DNA from: a virus | Length of the DNA: 29,081 bases | Reading direction: 5' to 3' (one strand) | IMG/VR virus record: IMGVR_UViG_3300017613_002273 | Location: 1-29,081 of that record | In this document: positions 6,444 to 12,787 of the stretch, piece after piece | Position numbering within the stretch: position 1 is the stretch's first letter | Layout of the letters: every line of letters starts with the position of its first letter | Translations under genes and position numbers: made by a program | The notes under the pieces: model-generated | Databases searched by the model: none | The model's input: only the letters and a program-made list of their open reading frames with translations | Told to the model about the DNA's origin: nothing

Positions 6444-6590
6444 TTACCTCCTTTTTTCTAACCATTCACCTAAAAAAATTATGAATATTATGATCCATAT
6501 AATAGTTGACCATGCTTCTTTTGAAAAAAAACAAATACAAGCCATTAAGAACGCAACAGTTGTAAAGAAGTATATTATAGGTAGTTTTAT
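6444..6590 (-). CDS. possible two-TM small membrane protein with a non-standard start
   Basis: A frame open from about 6590 to TAA at 6444 encodes two hydrophobic helices: LPIIYFFTTVAFLMACICFF and TIIWIIIFIIFLGEW, then LEKRR. There is an internal ATG at 6545 (33 residues from MACICFF), but the coding character starts upstream, where the only start-like codon is ATA at 6590, overlapping the helicase stop. The stop TAA lies inside the Shine-Dalgarno region of the amidohydrolase (AGGAGGTAACATG), which supports a translated ORF. I favour a real small membrane protein but cannot fix its start; use of ATA would be unusual. Confidence 0.4.
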   Translation of the reverse strand: MKLPIIYFFTTVAFLMACICFFSKEAWSTIIWIIIFIIFLGEWLEKRR

Positions 6591-8020
6591 ATTACTTCTT
6601 CTAAAACGCATTCGACAATATCCTGTTTTTTATCAATTGCTTTTTTGATTTTTTCATCCACTGTATTCTTAGTGATAACATGAATGAAAGTTACTTTGTA
6701 TTTTTGTCCGGGCCTGTCTTCTCTGGCACACGCTTGATCATAAATTCCAAGTGAATAGCCTATTGAAAAAAAGATACAGTAACATGAACGTGTGAGGTCA
6801 ATGCCTTCACTGCCCGCTTGTATTTGAGCGAGCAGGACATCCGTTTCACCGTTTTTCCATTTCATGAGTTCATTTTTTTGTCCGGATAATTCTGAAACTG
6901 TCCTGCCTGTTTTTTGAATAGCGTCTTTTAATCGTTTGATTTCATTGGTAAATCTACAAAAAATAACAACCGGTTCTTTCTTATCAAGGTCTTCAATTAT
7001 TTCTGTTGTCGCTTTTATTTTATTGTTATCAAGAATGACTTCTTTACCCTCGTTGTCTTTGACATAACCACCGGCAAGCTGTGCAAGTCTTAATAGTTTT
7101 ACCAGAGTATTGGATGCCGACATGATTGATTTTATTGTATTGCCCTGCGCTTTTTTTTCTTTGATTTCAACCAGAAGTTCTTTGTCCATTTCTTTGTAAA
7201 CTTCTTTGGTTTTTTTATCAAGTTCACATAATCTTATCTGATGATCACATGGAATAAGGTTCGGCAATGCGTCTTCTTTTTTAATTCTGTACGCAATGCT
7301 GTAAAATTTTTCATTTAAATCATCGAGGTTTTGAAACGCAACAACCTGTTTATTTTGATACCCTCCCATTATATTATAGTGCTGCTTAAACATCTGGAAG
7401 GATGATCCGTAAACTGATTTATCCAAGAATCTGTACTGGGCATAGATGTCATTGGGACTGTTCGGAAACGGTGTACCTGAGAGCCCTAATTTTCTTTTTG
7501 CCTTTTTACCTATCCTGAGAGCCCCCCATGATGCCCTGCCTCCCGGGTCTTTTATTCTGTGTATTTCATCACAAATTATTAAATCCCAGTTGTAAGAAAA
7601 TAAGATTCCCGGATTTATCATTCTGTTCCGTGTATTGTAATCCGGTCCCAGTGGCGGTCGCCAGAATGATTCATAGTTAAGGACAACTGCGAGCCTGTGA
7701 TTGTTTGCGTCTGCTGAGTCTAATTGTACCTTGATTTTTTCTGCTTTTTGTTTGACTGATTCTTTGAGCGGAGCAAATACTTTTACGTTATTTGCTGAGT
7801 GAAGTGAATACTGATCTTCCCATATTGAGGAAACAATAACATTTTTTGGACAGAGTATAAGGATTCTTTTTGCGTCAAATGCCGTGCCGTAATCTATTGC
7901 TAATTTTGTCTTACCCCCTCCCATTGCTATTGCCAAGTAAAAATTATCGTAGAACTTTGCTTTCTCCCATGCCTTTTCTTGATGTGTCCATGGCTGGGTC
8001 TTAGAATTTGGGTAATCCAT
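6587..8020 (-). CDS. SNF2-family DEAD/DEAH-type helicase/ATPase
   Basis: This encodes 477 residues with two RecA-like domains of superfamily 2, SNF2 branch. Visible motifs: Q-like WTHQEKAW (11-18), Walker A AMGGGKT (32-38), LILCPKNV (54-61), DEIH box ICDEIHRIKD (149-158), SGTPFPNSPNDIY (181-193), VVIFCRFTNEI (351-361), motif V AGSEGIDL (402-409), and motif VI DQACAREDRPGQ (428-439) with the arginine finger. It couples ATP hydrolysis to translocation on DNA. Phage members of this compact family (about 450-500 residues) are common replication or recombination genes. It is the first gene after a strong promoter (8049-8077). GGGAGGGAG lies about 9 nt upstream of the ATG, so the mRNA leader is only about 20 nt. 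Confidence 0.93.
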   Translation of the reverse strand: MDYPNSKTQPWTHQEKAWEKAKFYDNFYLAIAMGGGKTKLAIDYGTAFDAKRILILCPKNVIVSSIWEDQYSLHSANNVKVFAPLKESVKQKAEKIKVQLDSADANNHRLAVVLNYESFWRPPLGPDYNTRNRMINPGILFSYNWDLIICDEIHRIKDPGGRASWGALRIGKKAKRKLGLSGTPFPNSPNDIYAQYRFLDKSVYGSSFQMFKQHYNIMGGYQNKQVVAFQNLDDLNEKFYSIAYRIKKEDALPNLIPCDHQIRLCELDKKTKEVYKEMDKELLVEIKEKKAQGNTIKSIMSASNTLVKLLRLAQLAGGYVKDNEGKEVILDNNKIKATTEIIEDLDKKEPVVIFCRFTNEIKRLKDAIQKTGRTVSELSGQKNELMKWKNGETDVLLAQIQAGSEGIDLTRSCYCIFFSIGYSLGIYDQACAREDRPGQKYKVTFIHVITKNTVDEKIKKAIDKKQDIVECVLEEVI

Positions 8021-8048
8021 GCTGTATGACTCCCTCCCTTTTTGAGAT

Positions 8049-8077
8049 AGTATACAATATGTATGGAATTATGTCAA
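8049..8077 (-). promoter_or_regulatory. sigma70-type promoter for the helicase operon
   Basis: On the minus strand, TTGACA (8077-8072) and TATACT (8054-8049) are separated by exactly 17 bp: a consensus -35 and a near-consensus -10. The predicted start of transcription is near 8042, about 20 nt upstream of the helicase ATG, with the Shine-Dalgarno in between. It is the clearest promoter in the window and marks the beginning of the unit from 8020 downwards. Confidence 0.8.
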
Positions 8078-8087
8078 GAATATGATA

Positions 8088-8127
8088 GATGGATGTTAAA
8101 AAAATTGCTATTTTAATAACATCCATC
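8088..8127. repeat. inverted repeat directly upstream of the helicase promoter
   Basis: GATGGATGTTA (8088-8098) is repeated in inverted orientation as TAACATCCATC (8117-8127), an 11-bp perfect stem with an 18-nt A+T-rich loop. It ends 10 bp upstream of the -35 box. It may act as an operator for a dimeric regulator, or as a terminator stem for transcripts from the lysis-like cassette, though no T-tract follows it on the minus strand. The function is not decided by sequence. Confidence 0.6.
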
Positions 8128-8216
8128 GTTTTGCTCGAATGTGTAAGAAAAAAATTAATAAGGCGTGGAAGGCATTATTATTTTTTTTCGGTCATTCTTA
8201 TTAGCCTTGCGCAATA

Positions 8217-8253
8217 AGATCAAATTACATTGAGGATAGAAGTAATTTGATCT
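8217..8253. repeat. hairpin A: 12-bp inverted repeat
   Basis: AGATCAAATTAC (8217-8228) pairs with GTAATTTGATCT (8242-8253), a perfect 12-bp stem with a 13-nt loop. No T-tract follows on either strand, so it is not a standard intrinsic terminator. It is one of a row of hairpins in the 306-bp stretch 8128-8433, where I find no gene. Confidence 0.7.
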
Positions 8254-8270
8254 GTTCAACTTGATAGTGA

Positions 8271-8306
8271 AGGACTTAAAATAGAAACGATTCTATTTTA
8301 AGTCCT
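8271..8306. repeat. hairpin B: 16-bp perfect inverted repeat
   Basis: AGGACTTAAAATAGAA (8271-8286) and TTCTATTTTAAGTCCT (8291-8306) form a perfect 16-bp stem around the loop ACGA. It is the most exact palindrome of the junction and lies midway between the two TTGCGCAA copies. No T-tract follows on either strand. Confidence 0.75.
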
Positions 8307-8334
8307 GAAATAAGTTCTCTGAGCTTGCGCAATA

Positions 8335-8378
8335 AGGCTAGCTTGATATTTCCCTTCATGGGAAATTCAAGCTAGCCT
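8335..8378. repeat. hairpin C: 19-bp inverted repeat with one bulge
   Basis: The left arm (8335-8354, beginning AGGCTAGCTTGA) and the right arm (8360-8378, ending TCAAGCTAGCCT) pair over 19 bp with one extra T in the left arm and a 5-nt loop (TTCAT). The left foot overlaps the second TTGCGCAATAAG copy. Its length is far more than chance would give in A+T-rich DNA. Confidence 0.75.
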
Positions 8379-8400
8379 GTTCTTCCCGAAGTTCTAATTG

Positions 8401-8468
8401 TTAAAAAATTCAGGACGCACCGAGGGAAAAATTTTAATTTTTCCGGAGAGCCGGGATGAATTTTTTAA
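8401..8468 (-). repeat. hairpin D: nested inverted repeats at the end of the 49-residue gene
   Basis: The outer arms TTAAAAAATTCA (8401-8412) and TGAATTTTTTAA (8457-8468) form 12 bp; inside, GGAAAAATT (8425-8433) pairs with AATTTTTCC (8436-8444). The stop codon of the small membrane protein (8434-8436) lies in the apex of the inner stem, and the outer stem overlaps its last codons. This could end or protect the mRNA of the lysis-like cassette. The inner stem followed by an A+T-rich outer stem is terminator-like, but there is no clean T-run. Confidence 0.6.
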
Positions 8469-8583
8469 TAATGGTCATAATGATATCGTCATACTTGTTC
8501 GGTGTTTCAGCAACGATTTTATCAGCAATAACAAGAATGATGAAGAACCACTGAGCACCATCTAAAATTACACTGAGTTCCAT
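8434..8583 (-). CDS. 49-residue single-TM protein, holin-like candidate
   Basis: This short gene has ATG at 8583, TAA at 8434 and AAAGGAAAA upstream, starting 11 nt after the stop of the DUF5675-type gene. It begins MELSVILDGAQWFFIILVIAD, a membrane helix at about residues 3-22, followed by KIVAETPNKYDDIIMTIIK and a basic tail. Small proteins with a hydrophobic helix and a DKIV..TP.K.DD motif recur in phage genomes next to lysis genes. The position after a DUF5675-type protein and a TM/coiled-coil protein suggests part of a lysis cassette, with a holin or holin-partner role as inference. Confidence 0.72.
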   Translation of the reverse strand: MELSVILDGAQWFFIILVIADKIVAETPNKYDDIIMTIIKKFIPALRKN

Positions 8584-8594
8584 ATTATTTTCCT

Positions 8595-9080
8595 TTATAT
8601 AGTTATCGGTTTATCATAATCGATATATTCAATAGTGACTTTCTCACCTCTTACAATTGCATCTGCAATGGGTGGGTAGATACGTTTGTATGCCTGACTG
8701 GAATGTGGAAGCTTTCCGTCTCCATAAGTATTGCCTGTAACATCGTCACCGACAATCAGGCAACCGGCTGTGTCTTTGTGTGTGTACCCGCAATGAATCA
8801 GGATATACTTAAAGTTCGGTACATTCTGAAGCCACAACATTCCCTTGTGAATATCCGGAAACCGTTTTCTGTATCTGGCATCATGCCCACCGACTGTCCG
8901 CAAGATAATAATATATGTTCCCGCTGGAATCCGTGTTTCGTTTTTGATCTTTTTTTCACGGAACGGGTCTTCTAATGTCCAGCACAAAAATTTCCGTTCG
9001 TCCTTATTGCTGATGTCAAATAAAGCGCCAAGTGTTGTTTTATGCTGACTGCTTAAGCGAAGAACTTGAAGTTTAATCAT
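8595..9080 (-). CDS. DUF5675-family protein in the lysis-like cassette
   Basis: This encodes 161 residues matching the DUF5675 pattern: FLCWTLEDPFREKKI (31-45), TRIPAGTYIIILR (49-61), then DIHKGMLWLQNVPNFKYILIH ending at His96, and DTAGCLIVGD (103-112). The His96...Cys107 pair in an IH.....D..GC setting recalls the His/Cys active site of L,D-transpeptidase-like folds, so a peptidoglycan-directed role is possible, but the family function is not established to my knowledge. The gene overlaps the upstream TM/coiled-coil gene by 8 bp and precedes a 49-residue membrane protein. No other lysozyme-like gene is visible in the window, which makes it the best candidate for a wall-acting lysis protein. 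Confidence 0.78.
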   Translation of the reverse strand: MIKLQVLRLSSQHKTTLGALFDISNKDERKFLCWTLEDPFREKKIKNETRIPAGTYIIILRTVGGHDARYRKRFPDIHKGMLWLQNVPNFKYILIHCGYTHKDTAGCLIVGDDVTGNTYGDGKLPHSSQAYKRIYPPIADAIVRGEKVTIEYIDYDKPITI

Positions 9081-9363
9081 TGTTATTTTTTATTCGGTCA
9101 AGCTTTGCTTCAATGATTCCTAATGTTTTGTCCATTTTGGTAGTTAATTTAACCAATTCGGTCATTGTTTCTTTTCCATCTTCCAAATGTTCATCAATTC
9201 TTTTGTGTCGGATATCACATTCTTTTTCAGTTACAAGCTCGCTCATTGTCTTCTCCATTCTATCCGATCTTTTCGAATAATTTTTAAATAAAAATAGGAT
9301 TAATGTTAAGATTCCGCTTGTAGTTAATACCCCCGTAACGATTACAATTGGTGTGTGGTTCAT
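9073..9363 (-). CDS. N-terminal TM plus coiled-coil protein, holin/spanin-like candidate
   Basis: This encodes 96 residues: a hydrophobic helix at about residues 5-26 (PIVIVTGVLTTSGILTLILF), a basic turn (KNYSKRSDRM), then a charged coiled coil to the end (HKRIDEHLEDGKETMTELVK and TTKMDKTLGIIEAKLDRIK). The single Cys lies in EKECDIRHKR. The TM-then-coil layout matches inner-membrane spanin-like and other small phage lysis accessory proteins, and the neighbours support a lysis cassette. AAGGAGAAAG precedes the ATG at 9363, 12 nt after the TGA stop of the upstream structural gene. The exact role is inference. Confidence 0.7.
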   Translation of the reverse strand: MNHTPIVIVTGVLTTSGILTLILFLFKNYSKRSDRMEKTMSELVTEKECDIRHKRIDEHLEDGKETMTELVKLTTKMDKTLGIIEAKLDRIKNNND

Positions 9364-9375
9364 TGTCTTTCTCCT

Positions 9376-11562
9376 TCATGTTACTATCGTTATCGGTTGA
9401 TGAGCTTGAGGTGTGAATTCTACATATGGTTTATATGAACTTTCACTAAACCAACATCCGCAGGCTTTTGAATTATTTTCACCTACACTGGTTTTTTCTA
9501 TGTCCCAGTCAGACCTGAATAAAAAACAAGTTATTCCAAAAGGAGCTAGGCTTCCATCGGGTATTGAAAATACGTTGGGTGCTGACAAATAAAGGATACT
9601 CCAATCGGTAACTTCACCCAAACTGTTTGCGTAACCACCAGCATAACGGGAATAGTCAGCTAATGTGCCTTCAAATTCACCTTGTACGGGGGAAAGATGC
9701 GCAGGATCACCATCGTAGGTACCTGCTCCATATATAGAAACTGTAATATCACTAGCCCAATAATTGTCAGATGTATCAAAATAAAAACATGTACGGCTGC
9801 ATCGTCTATAGTGCGTACTCATTTTATTACTTATTGTATAATCTCTTACTGATCCTGCGTAAAGACTTGAAGTTAATCCTGGAAAGGATGATTCTGTACC
9901 TTCTGCAGCTTCGAAAATAGTATTCCATGCAGTTGCTCTTGATGCTTCATGACTTACTGTATAATCATCGGTATCTCCGTAAACTGTTTCTGCATCGAGG
10001 TATCTTGCAGACTGCATAATAGTGGAAAGCGGATTTGTTTCTCTTGCGTATTTTATATATTCGTATTTTGTATTTGATATTTTACGGAGTGTATGAGTTA
10101 TCTGTAATGTATTTTGTTTTTCGTGTAACCGTGTTGGGTCATCACCGGGTTCTAAATATGTTCTGTGATCCATACGGTTTAAATTTTCGTCAAACAATCC
10201 GGGTTCAGCTAACTTTAATATACATTTATTTTCAATGTTAAGAATCTTAAATGTATTGTATCCTTCAGGCACAGCATAATTTCCTGTAATTCGGACTTCA
10301 GGATAACTGAAAGTTTCTATGAAAGTTTGAAATTTTTCAACGAATTTATCATAGTTACAATTTAAAAAATTGAATGATCCTTTTCCGGTTTCCCATTCAG
10401 TTGTCCCTACCATATGAGTTTCTTTAAATATATAATCATATTCAGACACATCGGCTGTACGAAAGAAACAATTTAATGTATGCTCAGTGTCGAGCATTAA
10501 ATTTCCGATTACCTTACCGTCTAAAAATAGAAGATAAACAGAATCCGGATGATAAGTTTCAGTTTCAGGTAAATTAATTCTGTGTGCTTCTAATTTTTGT
10601 TTTCCTTTGGTCACTTCATTTGCAATTGGTTTGAATACTTCATTTACCAATGATTCAATAAACCATGTAACTGATCCTCTGCCACCCGTATTACTTACAT
10701 AGTGAGTTTCCGGAATGTTTTTAATTTTTATATTGATGCTGTTTCTGCGGTAAACACTCCATGCTAATCCTGTTTTGTGTTCGCTTTTGTATGTTGTGAA
10801 ATGAGAGGGAATCATGTCTTGATGAATATTTGTTTCTATTTTATGAATTTTTTCCCAATCATCATGCGGTGAAGTTATTAAATCAAAACCAACCTTGCAA
10901 ATACTTACATCATATCCTTTTTCACTTTTTTTTGAAATTGCCCAGTCATCAAATTTTTTCCAACCAGCCGGATCAACTTTTCCAAAATTTACAAAATTAA
11001 CTCGCTGTCCTTTTAAGAAAAGTTCATTTTCTAACTGTTTGAATTCATTTTTAAATTTGACATTTTTCAGATCTATTTCGTAGTGTGCTTCCATATTTTT
11101 AGTTGCTTCAGGTATTTTAATAAGCTGCCTTGTCCTGCTTTGTGTGCTTTGAATAACAATATCACCGAGGTCTGTGGTTTTATTGTCTACTGTGTCGAGC
11201 TTGCTCAAATCATCTACTCTTTGATATCCGTCAATGATGATTTTTTTAAGTGAAAATTCGATTTGTTCTTCACCAGCGTGTTGAGTGGTGTCCGGTCTGA
11301 AACCGATAAATTTATCCGGGTCTCCGCTTTTCCTGATACCGACAGACATTATATTTTTATTTCTGAGCTGACAGTCATCAATAAAAAGTCCTGTGAGCTC
11401 AGTATGTGTGTTGTCGATTTCCGCTAATGTTCCTTTGTCGAAATAATAAGGAGAAGTCAGAGGATTAAAACACCTCACTTTTTGAGTGTCATCATCAAAG
11501 TTAATGAGCTGTTGTGATCTATTGTCTTTTTTCCACGGTTCTTTTGATATGATTTCAGCCAT
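9376..11562 (-). CDS. large tail-tip/fibre accessory protein with C-terminal jelly-roll-like segment
   Basis: This encodes 728 residues and follows the fibre gene at 12770-11562 with a TAATG stop/start overlap. The body is rich in beta-type and aromatic segments (for example NGYQRVDDLSKLD-like and GGRGSVTWFIESLVNEVFK stretches) with no motif I can name. The last roughly 180 residues (CFYFDTSDNYWASDITVSIYG through KPYVEFTPQ) look like a DNRLRE/disaggregatase-type jelly roll: a FDTS...ITVSIYG opening and a PYVEF close. These domains are found in secreted and surface-binding proteins, so carbohydrate or surface binding at the tail tip is plausible. The position between the J-like operon and the lysis cassette supports a virion structural role. 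The function of the N-terminal 540 residues is unknown. Confidence 0.65.
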   Translation of the reverse strand: MAEIISKEPWKKDNRSQQLINFDDDTQKVRCFNPLTSPYYFDKGTLAEIDNTHTELTGLFIDDCQLRNKNIMSVGIRKSGDPDKFIGFRPDTTQHAGEEQIEFSLKKIIIDGYQRVDDLSKLDTVDNKTTDLGDIVIQSTQSRTRQLIKIPEATKNMEAHYEIDLKNVKFKNEFKQLENELFLKGQRVNFVNFGKVDPAGWKKFDDWAISKKSEKGYDVSICKVGFDLITSPHDDWEKIHKIETNIHQDMIPSHFTTYKSEHKTGLAWSVYRRNSINIKIKNIPETHYVSNTGGRGSVTWFIESLVNEVFKPIANEVTKGKQKLEAHRINLPETETYHPDSVYLLFLDGKVIGNLMLDTEHTLNCFFRTADVSEYDYIFKETHMVGTTEWETGKGSFNFLNCNYDKFVEKFQTFIETFSYPEVRITGNYAVPEGYNTFKILNIENKCILKLAEPGLFDENLNRMDHRTYLEPGDDPTRLHEKQNTLQITHTLRKISNTKYEYIKYARETNPLSTIMQSARYLDAETVYGDTDDYTVSHEASRATAWNTIFEAAEGTESSFPGLTSSLYAGSVRDYTISNKMSTHYRRCSRTCFYFDTSDNYWASDITVSIYGAGTYDGDPAHLSPVQGEFEGTLADYSRYAGGYANSLGEVTDWSILYLSAPNVFSIPDGSLAPFGITCFLFRSDWDIEKTSVGENNSKACGCWFSESSYKPYVEFTPQAHQPITIVT

Positions 11563-12770
11563 TATGGCATCCTCGCTGTTATGGATACGGACAAACCTTC
11601 TGCGTCATTGCCTGAAGGAATTGAATCGATGTCTATGTATATTATATCACCTTTTTCAATGTCATAATTTGAATTATTTATAATATGAGGTGCTGCTGCA
11701 TCAACACTGCTCCATTCCCCTGCGTCAATGGTAAGAAGTGTTGAGAGTAAATCAACTGGGCTTGTAGCTTTTCTGCGTCTGCGGATTTGAATTTGAACTG
11801 TACTTCCTGTTCCTACTACTCCAGTAATGCTGGCAACACAGTCAACAATATTCATGCCATCCATATCTGCCGGGACAACAAAACCGAGTTGCCCATCCCC
11901 TGTAGAGAGTGATTGACTGACTGCAAACGGCATAATGTTGAATGATTTTGTACCGTATATGGAAGCTGCGAATTCATCAACTCCCATTGCTCGTGTAGTG
12001 TCAACTGCTGCATCTATTTCAGCTGTAGTGGCAAGTTCCAACAGTCCGTCACGGGTAAGGGTTCCTGTTAAACTTTGCAGAGCGAGTGGTGTGACTGCTA
12101 GAGCATCACTGGTTCCGGTAGTAACATCCGCACCAGCTGCCCACGGAATTGCTAGAGCCTCAAGAGTATGATCAACAATTTTTACTTCGCTGCCGTTGCT
12201 TTCAAGCCTGCAATATAAACAGGCTCCGGTGTCTTGTTTTGCATAAACTTTTACCTGATCGGCAGCGGTAGTCGGTGCGGATTCCTCAATGAATGTCCTT
12301 GCGTCTGTGGCAACAACAAGTAAATCCCATGTACTTCCACCGAACACTTTCTCTACAGTTGCCGTAAGATCATAAACAACTGTGCCGGTTTCTCTGGTAT
12401 AGCTTGATGTTGGAAGATTTGCAGTTGTATAGACGTTTCCTGCCATGACTCTCCATTTGGAATTTCCGTCATCCCATGTATACATATTGCCGTTGTCCGC
12501 ACAAATGCGAAGTTCTCCATCACATCCGCCTGTACCGATAGCAGCTAAATCCGCCACTACACTTTGAGGAAGTGTGGACCATGATGTTCCGGACAAATCA
12601 TAAATTTCGAACCGGTTTTCAGTAGCGTTATATCTTACCGCCTTATCCGGGATATTTGCTGGAGTTATACCATTTTGCATTACGCCAAGTGCTTCAAACA
12701 TTTCAACAATTTCTGTTGCGAAATTTGTATATGTTGAAGTTACGGTTGGTTTATCAAAGTCAGCAGCCAT
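11562..12770 (-). CDS. tail fibre protein
   Basis: This encodes 402 residues. The N-terminal half has DKAVRYNATENRFEIYDLSG, the kind of AIRYN..T..FE.YDGTSW repeat found in phage fibres. A typical fibre segment, GLLELATTAEIDAAVDTTRA followed by MGVDEFAAS, lies around residues 245-272; such GLVELAT...TD..RAVTP elements are widespread in long and side tail fibres. The last 120 residues (GFVVPADMDGMNIVDCVASI onward, ending LSVSITARMP) form a beta-rich domain. It begins 17 nt after the J-like gene with AAAGGAAA before the ATG. It probably attaches to the tail tip as a receptor-binding accessory; attachment and receptor are not determinable here. Confidence 0.75.
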   Translation of the reverse strand: MAADFDKPTVTSTYTNFATEIVEMFEALGVMQNGITPANIPDKAVRYNATENRFEIYDLSGTSWSTLPQSVVADLAAIGTGGCDGELRICADNGNMYTWDDGNSKWRVMAGNVYTTANLPTSSYTRETGTVVYDLTATVEKVFGGSTWDLLVVATDARTFIEESAPTTAADQVKVYAKQDTGACLYCRLESNGSEVKIVDHTLEALAIPWAAGADVTTGTSDALAVTPLALQSLTGTLTRDGLLELATTAEIDAAVDTTRAMGVDEFAASIYGTKSFNIMPFAVSQSLSTGDGQLGFVVPADMDGMNIVDCVASITGVVGTGSTVQIQIRRRRKATSPVDLLSTLLTIDAGEWSSVDAAAPHIINNSNYDIEKGDIIYIDIDSIPSGNDAEGLSVSITARMP

Positions 12771-12787
12771 TGTTTTTTTCCTTTATT

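Larger units (their letters stand above)
8206..8336. repeat. 13-bp direct repeat pair containing palindrome TTGCGCAA
   Basis: CTTGCGCAATAAG occurs at 8206-8218 and again at 8324-8336, with its palindromic core TTGCGCAA at 8207-8214 and 8325-8332. The copies are 118 bp apart in the noncoding junction. Each copy overlaps the left foot of an inverted repeat (8217-8253 and 8335-8378), so the two palindrome-plus-hairpin modules look like duplicates with different stems. They could be protein-binding sites at an origin or processing sites; this is inference. Confidence 0.65.
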
